DNA from: Vreelandella maris
GTDB lineage: Bacteria > Pseudomonadota > Gammaproteobacteria > Pseudomonadales > Halomonadaceae
Length of the DNA: 63,771 nucleotides
NCBI RefSeq assembly: GCF_013371085.1
Contig: NZ_JABWCV010000023.1
Location: 1-63,771 of the forward strand
Direction: 5' to 3'
Made by a program: the position numbers and the translations under genes. Positions 43,476 to 53,100 of the stretch are shown here, in pieces. The stretch's first letter is position 1, and each line of letters begins with the position of its first letter. The notes beneath the pieces are model-generated. The model worked only from the letters and a program-made list of their open reading frames with translations, had not been told where the DNA came from and searched no databases.

Positions 43476-44306
43476 ATGCGTGTGATGCTGCAATGTCTGC
43501 TGAGCGGTTGTCTCTTTTTGACAACAACGCTGTTGGCTTCCGCCGATCCTGTCCTGGTACAGGCCGAGGAGGTAGGCCAGGGCGTTCTTCGGGTACGCAG
43601 TGGTGAGTGCTTTGCCATCGTGCCGGAGCATGTGATTGGCTTCGGCCTGGGGCTCAAAGTGATGTCTGCGGATCGTGTCTGGGCGCAGGCGTCGCTTGAG
43701 ACGACTTTCGGCGACGACATCGCGGTGATTCGTGTGGCCTCGCAAGGCAAGATTACTTGCGGTACGGGCTGGCCGATAATCGATAACCTCGATGCTACTC
43801 TGACCGAGGCCGTTTCACACAGCCGCCAGGGTTCGATTCTACGGGTGCGTGAGACGGGCGGCATAGTTTCTTATCCTGTGTTCTTTACTGGGTTAGATGA
43901 TCGTCATGTAGAAGTGAAGACGGTTGATCAGGGCGACGAAGCCTTCAAGGGAGTCAGTGGTTCGCAGCTACTGTTGGACGGCATGCCGGTCGGCATGGTG
44001 CTTACGACCGATGATGGCGTGGTAAGGGCCTATCGACATGATGCCCTCAGCCATCTTCTGACTCGCTTCTTCCAGACTTCCGGTCCGAGTCAGCTACCGC
44101 CATCCCACCTGCCTGTGGAACCCCATGGCGGGGCGGCCATTATCACGGCACGTACGGCCATCCGCGAGGAGCCTAGCCAGTGGTCCCCCGTGGTGCGTTG
44201 GCTGAGCGTGGGTCAGAGCGTCGAAATAACCGGAAAGGTGACAGGGCTGCCATGGTGGCAAACCCGTGAAGGCTATGTGCGAGTGCGCAACACCACCGCG
44301 CGCTGA
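43476..44306 (+). CDS. Secreted trypsin-like protease with C-terminal SH3-like domain
   Basis: A 276-residue exported protein; ATG at 43476 is chosen because GGGG stands 7 bases upstream and a clean signal peptide follows (cleavage near LLASA-DP). Residues about 25-190 resemble a chymotrypsin-fold protease: 'CFAIVPEHVIGFG' (candidate His), 'GDDIAVIRVAS' (Asp) and 'FKGVSGSQLLLDGMPVGMVL' (G-x-S-G nucleophile). Residues about 220-270, 'ITARTAIREEPSQWSPVVRWLSVGQSVEITG', look like a bacterial SH3 domain. It opens a four-gene operon of envelope proteins. Whether the triad is active is not certain because the His context is unusual. Confidence 0.65.
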   Translation: MRVMLQCLLSGCLFLTTTLLASADPVLVQAEEVGQGVLRVRSGECFAIVPEHVIGFGLGLKVMSADRVWAQASLETTFGDDIAVIRVASQGKITCGTGWPIIDNLDATLTEAVSHSRQGSILRVRETGGIVSYPVFFTGLDDRHVEVKTVDQGDEAFKGVSGSQLLLDGMPVGMVLTTDDGVVRAYRHDALSHLLTRFFQTSGPSQLPPSHLPVEPHGGAAIITARTAIREEPSQWSPVVRWLSVGQSVEITGKVTGLPWWQTREGYVRVRNTTAR

Positions 44307-44338
44307 CAACAACAATCAAACCTGCGGGAGAGGTTCTT

Positions 44339-45004
44339 ATGAAACATGTTCGCGCTTACTGGGTAGGCCTAGTCTTAGCATTAGCCAGTACCCCCTTGAT
44401 GGCGTTAGATCTTGCCAGCCTTGAGGCGGCCCAGGAGCGGGCTGGCATTATTGATCGAGTGCGCAATCTGCTTGCCGACGACAGTGCCTCGGTGCGAATG
44501 GCAGTGTTCGAAGAGGTGATGAAGGGTGAGGATTCACTACTGCGCAACATAGCCATGGAGACGGCACTGAGTAGCGATGATGAGCGGCTGCAGACCGCAG
44601 GGCTGCGTCAGCTGATTAACAGCCGAGACTTCTTGGTCGTCGAAATCGTCGAGCCAACTCAGGCTAGTCAAGCCCAAGCTTATACTTACAACTTATACCG
44701 TGAGCTCATCCTTACCGAGTTGAAGATAAATACTGCTACTGACGAGATTACTGGAAGCTTCCGAACGGCTTCCGTGAGAAATAACAACTTTGTGGGCCAG
44801 CTGACTCGCGGAGGATTACGAATTGAACTGAAAAGCCACACTCGCAATAGCACTCCTCAATACAGTTGTGCACTAGCATTAAATGAGCTTTCCGGTGTTG
44901 AGTTAGCCGGCGTGCTGAACTGTGCCATAGGAAGTCCGCACATGGGGGAGGATTTTGCTGACGGTAAGAGTGCCAGCTTGCCAGCCCGGATCCGTTTGTC
45001 ATGA
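44339..45004 (+). CDS. Secreted protein with HEAT-like helical repeats
   Basis: A 221-residue protein with a signal peptide ('GLVLALASTPLMA'). Residues about 35-95 are paired amphipathic helices in a HEAT-like rhythm: 'RVRNLLADDSASVRMAVFEEVMK', 'RNIAMETALSSDDERLQTAGLRQLI'. A beta-rich second half follows with two cysteines (CALAL, NCAIG). An AGAGG site precedes the ATG. Its stop overlaps the next start by 4 bp (ATGA), so it is translationally coupled to the third gene. I do not recognise the family. Confidence 0.7.
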   Translation: MKHVRAYWVGLVLALASTPLMALDLASLEAAQERAGIIDRVRNLLADDSASVRMAVFEEVMKGEDSLLRNIAMETALSSDDERLQTAGLRQLINSRDFLVVEIVEPTQASQAQAYTYNLYRELILTELKINTATDEITGSFRTASVRNNNFVGQLTRGGLRIELKSHTRNSTPQYSCALALNELSGVELAGVLNCAIGSPHMGEDFADGKSASLPARIRLS

Positions 45005-45720
45005 ATGCGTGGTGGGGAATAGGGATAAGTCTGCTGCTCAATAGCCTGGCGTATGCCCAGCCGCTTCCCGAGCGGGAGGTAACAGCCCGTATGGTGGATG
45101 AGGGATTCTCTTCCACCGTACCAATATCGGGAAGGCCGCTCGCGGGGGCCATGTTCGAGCACCGCGGCAAACCCAATGGTAAGGAACTTTTTGTCTGGGT
45201 GCCGCAGGGTATGGATATCGAGAATGCTGAGCTGTGCCTGTCCTTGTTGGCAAGAGATGGGCGTTACACTGGGCTATTGAGGGCGCCCTTAGTAGCAGGC
45301 GAGACGCCTTTTCTGCTTCACGTAACATTCGAAAGCCGAGAGCCGGCCTTCTATGCTGAGGATCGTTCGGATGTGCTGACAGCACTGGCCGAAGTCAAAC
45401 AGAATTGTGCCCCCGGGCACCCGGCTCAGCATATTCTGCCTGTTTCCTGGGAGCGGCCAGAGGAAGACCAAAAATTGGCCGTCATGATTAACAGCAGCCG
45501 TATGCAAACCTTTCTTGTCGTTCCTTACGAGGGCAAAGCACCGCAAGCCATTGAATGCGATATTATACCTGATCCTCAGCGTATTGCCTTCGACCGACAA
45601 TGCTTGGTCGATATTAGTGAGCTTCGTGAACACGGTGAACCGCAATTCGGCCAGACTGAGCTAGTTCGTCTTAGGGGCCCCAACCGCGCCCCACCAGTCC
45701 CTTTCCCCTTAGCGCCATGA
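45001..45720 (+). CDS. Secreted protein of unknown family
   Basis: A 239-residue protein with a short signal peptide ('GIGISLLLNSLAYA-QP'). The mature part is beta-rich with four cysteines spaced as two likely disulfide pairs ('ELCLSLL', 'KQNCAPG', 'IECDII', 'RQCLVD'), and a proline-rich end. No family is recognised. Its start overlaps the HEAT-like gene and its stop overlaps the following membrane-protein gene (ATGA at 45717-45720), so it belongs to a tightly coupled operon whose products are all directed to the envelope. Confidence 0.7.
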   Translation: MNAWWGIGISLLLNSLAYAQPLPEREVTARMVDEGFSSTVPISGRPLAGAMFEHRGKPNGKELFVWVPQGMDIENAELCLSLLARDGRYTGLLRAPLVAGETPFLLHVTFESREPAFYAEDRSDVLTALAEVKQNCAPGHPAQHILPVSWERPEEDQKLAVMINSSRMQTFLVVPYEGKAPQAIECDIIPDPQRIAFDRQCLVDISELREHGEPQFGQTELVRLRGPNRAPPVPFPLAP

Positions 45721-46775
45721 AACAACCTAGACGGCTCCCCTCCGTTAATCGCTTGATTGCTGCATTGACGGTGATATGGCATTCAAGAACACGACACTTA
45801 GGCCGCCAAGCCGCTGGATTGATTCTTACTTTTGTACTACTTCCCGGCGTGATCTATCTGCTGGCCGAGGCGCTACGCAAGCCCAGCACTTTCCATATCG
45901 CCGCAGACACGGAGATACTGGATATGGTCACGACGGGGGTTAGTGCTACACGGTGGTACATCGAGCAGGGGGACGTCATGCAGGGTGCTGCGGATCCCCT
46001 GGGAGAAAGTCCCATTGAGTCTTATGCATTCAGCGGCCTAGTGGAGATTGGCCCTAGGGCGAATGTGCAAATGGTGCGCTACGGCAGCGGTCCGTTGCAG
46101 GTCACGCTGCAGGAGTATGAGCCTGGGGGGTTAGAAACTCCTGGGTCATTGTTCGAAACGCAAAATAGCGCCCCGCAAGGAGAGGAGAAAGAAGTTTCTC
46201 GTGTTATTCCAGTAATCACGCTGGAAAACGTGTTGTCCGAAAATGCGACCTGGCATTGGGCAAATTCCGCTTCCCTCGAAGTTCGCATTGAAGAGCTTCC
46301 CTTCAGTGGCAGCTTACTGGCAGTCGGTGCCATTGGTAGCGAGACTTATGCGGCCACCATGGGCGAGCCACCTCCAGTCCTACGAGCAGGCCGTGTGGTA
46401 GTGATGGAGAAACGGTTGCTCTCGGATCTCCGCTACCCCGTGATGGAGCTTGATCTGCAACTAGGTGATGAAGTATGGGTAATGAATGCCGAAGGCCATC
46501 CAGCCGATACGGCCTGCGTATTCTCTGTGGCGGGGCTAAATACGGCGGGTATTGAAGTTGCTTGCCACGCCACCGGCAAGACGTTGAAGGTTAGTCGATT
46601 CGGTGGGCATCTTGTGGAAATGGAGCCGGGGCCATGGGACATAATCCTTGCTGAACCTACACTCCAGGCAATGCTACCGCTGCTCTTCTCGATGATTTAC
46701 GTGGCACTGCAATGGTTACTAGGATTTATTTTCCCTCGCCAAAAACCTCGTTCCAATGAAACTTTGGAACATTAA
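45717..46775 (+). CDS. Two-TM envelope protein with large periplasmic domain
   Basis: A 352-residue protein. A basic N-terminus, TM1 around residues 32-50 ('GLILTFVLLPGVIYLLAEAL'), a soluble region of about 270 residues and TM2 near 318-338 ('LLFSMIYVALQWLLGFIF') with a basic cytosolic tail. The middle domain is beta-rich ('GLVEIGPRANVQMVRYG', 'VEIGP', 'RVVVMEKRLL') with cysteines in 'DTACVF' and 'EVACHA'. No family is recognised. It could anchor the three secreted partners encoded upstream. Last gene of the operon; the repeat copy starts 75 bp downstream. Confidence 0.7.
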   Translation: MKQPRRLPSVNRLIAALTVIWHSRTRHLGRQAAGLILTFVLLPGVIYLLAEALRKPSTFHIAADTEILDMVTTGVSATRWYIEQGDVMQGAADPLGESPIESYAFSGLVEIGPRANVQMVRYGSGPLQVTLQEYEPGGLETPGSLFETQNSAPQGEEKEVSRVIPVITLENVLSENATWHWANSASLEVRIEELPFSGSLLAVGAIGSETYAATMGEPPPVLRAGRVVVMEKRLLSDLRYPVMELDLQLGDEVWVMNAEGHPADTACVFSVAGLNTAGIEVACHATGKTLKVSRFGGHLVEMEPGPWDIILAEPTLQAMLPLLFSMIYVALQWLLGFIFPRQKPRSNETLEH

Positions 46776-46849
46776 TAAGTACCTATCCATATATAACATT
46801 TATCGTAAGCAATAACTTACGCCCACCCGCGGCTTCCACAACCGCTTAT

Positions 46850-47284
46850 GTGAACAACCAGGCAAACTGTCTTCTCCTTTCGGAACGACGAGAGCATGCT
46901 GAGACACTGGCAGCACTGTTGGCCGCTGAATCCATAACGTCGGTTGTGTTGCGTGGTGGGATGCGTGTCAGAGAACGTCAGGCGGTGGAAGCGCAGTTAC
47001 ATAAGGCTCAGGTTATCGTTGCAACCGGTAAATACATCGGAGAAGGTTTTGACTTGCCGCGGTTAGACACGTTGTTTTTAGCCCTGCCCATCGCCTGGAA
47101 AGGAACGCTGTCGCAGTACGCTGGCAGGATCCACCGAGCGGTTGAAGACAAACAGGAAGTCACTGTTTATGGCTACCTTGATACTGGACTGCCCATGCTT
47201 GAACGCTTGTTCCGAAAACGTGAGAAAGGCTACAAAGCCATGGGGTACCAGTTTACCGCTTCAGGGCAAACCAAGCTGCTTTAG
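46850..47284 (+). pseudogene. Second copy of the helicase C-terminal end
   Basis: A 144-codon frame equal to the last 144 codons of the helicase at 41093, with changes such as T-to-S and K-to-Q. It begins at a GTG with no ribosome-binding site, directly after unrelated sequence. It includes the second RecA-lobe motifs ('GKYIGEGFDLPRLD', 'YAGRIHRAVE') but no ATP-binding half, so it cannot work alone. Confidence 0.85.
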
Positions 47285-47292
47285 ACGTTGAG
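46850..47292 (+). repeat. 443-bp direct repeat, right copy
   Basis: Matches 41858-42300 without gaps, offset 4992 bp. Recombination between the copies would remove the whole operon as a circle of about 5 kb. Substitutions are spread along the repeat, so the duplication is not very recent or it entered as a separate homologous piece. Confidence 0.9.
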
Positions 47293-47329
47293 GGCACAGT
47301 TAGACCCTGGACAACTAATCAAGCGATGC

Positions 47330-47720
47330 CTTGGTGACGCTCTTTCTGAGCCCAGCTTTCAAGATTTTCTGCCAGCACACCTTTATCCCCCACCAGACTG
47401 TTGGCGAGTTACTGCTTGAACATTTCGTCAGGGTTGCTAGCAAAAAGTATATCGCGTGACCAGACTTTCAGTTGGCCATGATCAACTTGTTCGATCCGAT
47501 TCTCCGCCCAGTGCGGGACTTCACCAAATTTGAAGCTAAACTGCGCCCGAAGATTATCGCGAGCTTCATCGAGACAGCCTTCAGAACCGCTCCTGTTGAG
47601 CCCAGTTCTCTAAGTCCCCTGCCAACATATCTTTATCCTCCACCAAGCTATTGAGCTGATCCAGATTGATTTCAGCTTCAAGCCACTGCAGATGTCGCTT
47701 CAGTCAGCGGGTGATAAACC
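47330..47720 (-). pseudogene. Relic of an Rpn/DUF4351-like nuclease-family gene
   Basis: Minus-strand frames, broken by stops and shifts, read 'NSLVEDKDMLAGDLENWAQQER', then 'EARDNLRAQFSFKFGEVPHWAENRIEQVD' and 'ILFASNPDEMF', then 'ANSLVGDKGVLAENLESWAQ'. The middle piece has the C-terminal pattern of Rpn-type PD-(D/E)XK proteins (DUF4351). The outer two pieces are alike, so part of the gene was duplicated before or during decay. No function remains. Confidence 0.5.
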
Positions 47721-47880
47721 AATAAACCCGATCGCCTGAATGATTGCCCACAGGCGACCGTAAACCTTGGCTCAATGACCTTCTGCTTGAGTTGCTCGCA
47801 AAAAAATACGCCACGTGGTGCATCATATTGCGATCCACTGATGGCTAATGCACAAACACGGCGCGCTGAGCTGGTCACTC

Positions 47881-48174
47881 TCAGGCAGCAACCTCTTTCT
47901 CGTCTTCAATCTCTAGTTCGAGATGGAAGTGAGCCGGCCCTGTCAGGTTGACCAAGGCATCAAGGCTGAACTTGTTAATGCGACCGTTCAGCAGATCATT
48001 GAGGCGCGGCTGAGTAATTCCTAATCGGTCGGCTGCTTCTTTCTGAGTAAGGTTCCACTCCCTCACACGGCCAGCAATTTTTGCCATGAGCTCGGAACGG
48101 AGCCTCATATTCAACGCTTCCTCAGGCGTATCCTCAATGGCATCCCACACACTGTTGTAATACTCGATGGCCAT
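47881..48174 (-). CDS. XRE-family antitoxin (HigA-like)
   Basis: A 97-residue protein with the helix-turn-helix 'WNLTQKEAADRLGITQPRLNDLLNGRI' at residues about 39-65, the pattern of the small antitoxins that follow HigB/Gp49-type toxins. It is encoded 26 bp downstream of the toxin gene in toxin-first order, as in HigBA pairs. It should neutralise the toxin and repress the shared promoter upstream of 48524. Confidence 0.85.
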   Translation of the reverse strand: MAIEYYNSVWDAIEDTPEEALNMRLRSELMAKIAGRVREWNLTQKEAADRLGITQPRLNDLLNGRINKFSLDALVNLTGPAHFHLELEIEDEKEVAA

Positions 48175-48200
48175 TATCTCACCTCACTTAGTAACAGGAC

Positions 48201-48524
48201 TCAGGGCAGCTCTTTGTATCGCTGTTTGCCCAAATTGATGTCTTTTTGGGACGTCTTTTGGGTTTTCTTCTGGAAGCAGTGGAGAATAAATACCACATCA
48301 CCTCGATTGGCCACGTAAAAAACCCGAAAGACACCGTTATTTTCTCGAACACGGATTTCCATCACACCAGAGCCAACGCTTGGCATCGGACGAAAATCGT
48401 CTGACTGACCTCCAGACTGAATTTTGTCTATCTGAAACCCCGCTTCTCTCTTGGCATCCAGAGGGAAGTCGCGCAGCCTATCCTTAGAGTCTCCGACGAA
48501 TGCAACAGGTTTCTTGCGCGCCAC
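48201..48524 (-). CDS. RelE/HigB-type toxin (phage-derived Gp49-like)
   Basis: A 107-residue basic protein. 'KPVAFVGDSKDRLRDFPLDAKREAGFQI', 'EIRVRENNGVFRVFYVANRGDVVFILHCFQKKTQKTS' and 'DINLGKQRYKEL' are the Gp49/HigB consensus. Such toxins cleave mRNA on the ribosome. The downstream antitoxin completes a HigBA-type module that helps to keep the island in the chromosome. Confidence 0.85.
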   Translation of the reverse strand: MARKKPVAFVGDSKDRLRDFPLDAKREAGFQIDKIQSGGQSDDFRPMPSVGSGVMEIRVRENNGVFRVFYVANRGDVVFILHCFQKKTQKTSQKDINLGKQRYKELP

Positions 48525-48771
48525 GCTGACTCCTCAATTTTCATAATGCTTATATCAATACCGATATAATAGACTCATAAATCAAATGGCTCAAGCTTGA
48601 TGTCGAAAACTACGAGGTGCCAATGCTCCATTAGGTTCCGTTTATCCATGAATCACGTCTATCGTTAGCCTTGGTCTTACCCAGCAACAGTGGCGACATC
48701 AGACCGCCCGACGAGGGAAAGCCGCGAGTTGTTTCATGCCACACAAGGACTTCGACAGCTGTGGCTGTAAG
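48525..48771. other. Toxin promoter region and decayed sequence
   Basis: The first 60 bp contain the promoter of the toxin-antitoxin pair, AT-rich with ATATCAATACCGATATAATA, which holds short mirrored arms. The rest, toward 48771, leads into a umuC relic and holds no intact gene. Confidence 0.4.
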
Positions 48772-49040
48772 GGTTACGCCTACCATAAAGCCGACGTCAT
48801 GCTCCTCGACCTTTCTCCCAAAGCCAACTGTTAACTTACACTAACGGAAACATCGCAAATAGAAGCCGAAGCAAAACTCAGCACCGGCTGATGGCCACTG
48901 TCGACCAGTTCAATCGTGAGTTAGGACAAGGGACAATACAGCTAGGGTTGCCACGGGCAGGCAATGCCTGGGCATTACGTTCTGAACACCGGACTCCGAG
49001 CTACACCACTCGATGGGAAGAGCTGCCGCATGTACGCTAA
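48772..49040 (+). pseudogene. umuC: Second umuC relic (C-terminal end)
   Basis: Plus-strand frames read 'GYAYHKADVMLLDLSPKAN', then after a shift 'HRLMATVDQFNRELGQGTIQLGLPRAGNAWALRSE' and 'SYTTRWEELPHVR' to a TAA at 49038-49040. This is the extreme C terminus of a polymerase V catalytic subunit and ends at the family's natural stop. It differs from the relic at 16286, so two separate umuC genes have been lost from this island. Confidence 0.8.
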
Positions 49041-49111
49041 TCACGCGTACGGAAGCTATAGTTGCTAAATTAGGAAATAGCATTAAAAACTGCGTTTATT
49101 TAACCTTTCGA

Positions 49112-49156
49112 GCACATGTAGTAGCTGATAAATTATTTTTGCGCACATATAGTAGC
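49112..49156. repeat. Pair of 14-bp direct repeats upstream of the 49253 gene
   Basis: GCACATGTAGTAGC at 49112-49125 recurs as GCACATATAGTAGC at 49143-49156, one mismatch, 31 bp apart start to start, close to three helical turns. It lies about 100 bp upstream of the next gene, a place for an activator or recombinase binding site. Confidence 0.45.
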
Positions 49157-49252
49157 GAATAAGAAGGAGTCGGTAGTACATCTCACTACACAATATAAAT
49201 TTTTCTTAGCATAGAGCCTAAACCTTTCGATCCTAAAGTATTGAGGAACAAC

Positions 49253-50134
49253 ATGCCCAAAGAACAAAAGAAAACGCATTTTCAGTATCCTGAAAACCTC
49301 ATCATAAAAGTAGTTTCTTTAGAAGATGCTATAAAGCTTCAATATATCAACGGCATCGAATGCACCCCAGAAAATCTAGCAAATACTGAAATAAAAGATT
49401 TCACTTACCACTTACAAAGTATTTTAACTAAGTACATCGAAGATCTATCGCCTGATAACGAAGACCGCATTGAAAATAAATTTTTTATAGAAACAGATGG
49501 CGAAAATAAGAACAAATATATCGGCATGCTGTTTTTAAGCAACCAGCCTCACCAAGAAAACCTAACACGTAAACTCGCCTTACTGGCTTACGAATTAACG
49601 CATTCCGTCATCACACAAAGAGACATTTTAAGCATTACCCATACCAGTCAAATCTTACCAGGGGACAAAGTTTTTATTTTCGAGCAGTCTGAAAAATTCA
49701 TTAACAAAAAAAGCGGAAAATCCATTAAGCACCCATTTACTGTATCACTTGAGATAGATGATAAAAAACAACCAAAAGCCGACATTTTAGTAAGCGGTCA
49801 GTATTGCGCACCAACGTTTAAAACGCCTAAACCAATCCCCATTGAAGGTTATGCTATTCCCGCGGGATATGAAGAACACAGCAATACAATTTCTCTGTAT
49901 AATATCGATTCAACTAATAAAGTCTCAAGCACACCTTTTACGCTCTCCTCCAATCATGCTGACCACATCATGACATTAGCTTCTGCAAAAGTTAATAACG
50001 ACATTTTATACTACACCGGTGAGCGCTTGGAAAACCCTAAAGGCCCTACTAAACAAAAGTCATATGTATTGTCTACTCTTTCCATTATGAGCGATGACAA
50101 TCCCTACAAAAACTTTCAGCTGCAATCTAGCTAA
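49253..50134 (+). CDS. Unrecognised 293-residue protein paired with the recombinase
   Basis: ATG at 49253 follows GAGG by six bases, so it is preferred to a TTG four codons earlier. The protein is soluble, Lys/Asn/Ile-rich and low in GC, with no signal peptide or TM. It contains 'LALLAYELTHSVITQRDILSI', 'LPGDKVFIFEQSEKF' and 'PIEGYAIPAGYEEH', but no motif I know. The gene converges on the giant recombinase, and their ends overlap by 8 bp (50127-50134), which suggests the two travel together. Composition differs strongly from the core genes on the right. Confidence 0.65.
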   Translation: MPKEQKKTHFQYPENLIIKVVSLEDAIKLQYINGIECTPENLANTEIKDFTYHLQSILTKYIEDLSPDNEDRIENKFFIETDGENKNKYIGMLFLSNQPHQENLTRKLALLAYELTHSVITQRDILSITHTSQILPGDKVFIFEQSEKFINKKSGKSIKHPFTVSLEIDDKKQPKADILVSGQYCAPTFKTPKPIPIEGYAIPAGYEEHSNTISLYNIDSTNKVSSTPFTLSSNHADHIMTLASAKVNNDILYYTGERLENPKGPTKQKSYVLSTLSIMSDDNPYKNFQLQSS

Positions 50135-53100
50135 CATTAAGCCCTTTTTCTTTTACATACAGATAAGTGGCAGTCACCAAGTAAGCGACTGCCAACTCAT
50201 AACGATTTCTAACGACATCACTTTCATTTTTAGTTAATAGCAGCCCGGCATATTGCTGATATTTCATTTCTCTACTGCTCTTGACAACTTCAAACATATC
50301 TAGCTGAATATCCATATCACTTACTTCTTTCAAACCATAAGGTAGCAACATACTTTTTATGTCATCGCTGAAGTTTTTACCAACCACCTCGTAGTTACCG
50401 TGAGCTACTTTAAATGCTGTGACAGTAAGCGCGACAACTTCGACGTGCCTCGCTTCACTCATCAATAGATGTCGGTGTCGGCCAACTTGGCCAGCAATCT
50501 CATTGAGTTCTAGTGCCTCATTAGTCGTTAAGGTTTCACTATCTATTTCTTTAGTGTGTTCAAGCAGCCGATCCCAAGCAGCGTCGCTGATACTGCGCAG
50601 CAATCCCAAGGGATAGTCTTGCGACGTCACCCATTGGTCTTTTCCCCGAATTTTGAAACGCATATTGTTTTCAGCCACCTTAACAACATCTTCAAGAATA
50701 GCAGCATGACCCGGGGACAATCCTAACGCCTCACTCGCTCGTCGCACGTTCTGCCTTAGCGCGCCTAATCGCAACGCTTTCATCAATAAATGCGGTGTGG
50801 GTTCGTGAAATAAAGGAAGGACTTGAGGTAGTGCCGAAGACGGCGTGTAACGTTTAAAATCCTGCAGTTTTATGGCTTCTTTGAGAATGCTGCCATTTGC
50901 CCCTTTCACAGGCGTCAGCGCATCCGCCCATTCTAGAATCAAGTGATTATAGTTTAGTAACCCTGTTGAAGGCTGTCGGTGCCCCATTAAGCGCGCCAGA
51001 CCCATCATCACGCGACGCGAACAGTAATGTTGCTGTCCCATCACCATTTGACGAAGGTGAGCGCTATCTACGTGCTGAGTTATTTTGGTGGCGACAGGCG
51101 TGTTTAGCTGCAGCAGAGCGGCTGCCGTTATATTGTAAAACGCATGGCGGGCGTGGTGGAGTGATAGTGTTGGGCTGCCACTCACGTGACGCAATGCATC
51201 TATCTCAGCAGCACTGATGGCTGAAGCACTAAGCGCTATGTCGACTTTCCCATCGCGCATCTCACCTAAAAGCGGTATGGATGCCTCACCTCCCAACAGC
51301 GCATCATGACGATTAAGCACAGCGTTAAGCGTACGTTGCTCTGTCGCATCGAGAGAAAACAAAAGCGGCACAGCACGTCGAGAGGCCTCACTTTTTAATG
51401 TTCGATAACGATTGTTCCTAATCAATACCCAGCAGTAGCCATGAGATTCACACCAATCTCGCCTGAGCAACCCTCTCGCTTCATCCAGCCGCAAACCAAA
51501 GCGATACGCGCATAGCAATACAAACTGAAGTAAACACGCAATATCGGGGTCTCGTTGCGATGTTTCTATCCGCTTCAGTGTCTCAAGGTATTCTCGTTCT
51601 GAGAGCATTTCAGCTCTCACGTGGCGTCCTTGCTCTGCAACGGGCAGCTCATCCCAGTCAGGCTCTTCAACACCGAGAGAGGCAGCTACGCGATGAAAAG
51701 AGCGCAGGCGATGGCTAAAATAGCTCATATCGCTTAGCTGGGTTTCTTGATAATCAACCAACCCCGCATAAAAGGCGGTGATTTCTTCACTACCGAGCGT
51801 CATCAGGTCGACACCGTACGCCAGCTCCTCAAAAAGCTTACGCAACGCGCCCCAGTAGCGATGAATACTACTGCTTTCGAACGGCTTAAAGCGCCTTCCC
51901 GCTCGTCCCTTACCACTTCGGATAACCGCTGCGATCCAGATGACCAACAGCATGATGGCACTACTTACCTTACCGTTTCGCTGTGTTACCAATTGTTCCA
52001 GAGATTTTGCCGTTATTTTAGCCTGCGGCTTGGTGTAGCCATCCAAGATTTGCTTCACCTCTTTAAAAAGAAGTACCGCCTGTTGCTGCAGCTCGTATTT
52101 ATCGCCGCTAGCCCGTAATAGTGACGGTAGCGTTGTAGGAAGCTCCGAATCCTCAGTGTTGACTGCTGAAGGTGGGAACATCAGCGATTTGCCGTGCACC
52201 ATACGAATGTGCGCTTGCACAGGGAGGCTGGTGGCCACTATCCGCCCTGCTAACGCGCCAGCCACTGCGCCCGGCAATCCCAGAAGATTGGCTTGATCGA
52301 CAATAGCGGCCGCCTGCCCAAGTACCTGCTGGATCGTTATACACTTTTGACTCTCACAGCACTGGATAAATGCCTCAGGCAAAGGCGGCGCTTGTTTTGG
52401 GATCGTCCAAGGATCGTCGAGCGCTTTGGTAGATGTTAGGCGTTGGCCGTAAGTTAGTAGTGATGCCACATGATATGGCACTGTGTGGCGCTGCACGGGG
52501 GCTTGCCAGCTGGTGCTATTTAACTGTTCGCTATACTCCAAGTAATAGGCTTTACGGTGATATAACAGCCGAAAGTTGTCCCCTTGGCACACATCCTTCA
52601 GCAGGCGCATGTAACAAATACGTTTTTCAATACACAAAAGTAACGCGCCGAGCGCTAATGCCTGGCGTTTAGAACAGTGAGTTCGGGTAGCGTATGGACG
52701 CACAGTCGATGCCCAATGCGTCAATTGAGTCATTAATGCAGCGTAAGCGGGTGCGTGCTCATGAATCAGCGTTTTTTCCGGCAACATCGGAATGTAACGG
52801 CGCTGAAACGCATGGCGATGCGGTGACTCATGCCGCTCTAACAAGCGTGTCAGCACACTAAACCGTAAGGCTGCAGAGGGGTAAGGCGTTTTTCCCTGCT
52901 GAAGCAACATTTGCCGCCCCAGCTGATTGATATCATCGGCCGACAGCGCGGCTATATCACGCCCTTTTAAAAACAACTCAATATCGTTAAGCGCTACTCT
53001 GATAACGTTTCGTGTTGCCAAGCGACGATTTTTTTCGCGTAACCGCTGCCCGAACGCTCGGGAAGGTGTCGTTGAATCACGCAAGCCGCACACCGAGGGG

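Noticed and set aside
49112..49156. CRISPR array
   Set aside because: Only two 14-bp repeats occur and there are no cas genes; no regular repeat-spacer arrays were seen anywhere in the window.
51747..52118. 123-codon frame opposite the recombinase gene
   Set aside because: Entirely antisense to a long gene with recombinase motifs; no start signals.
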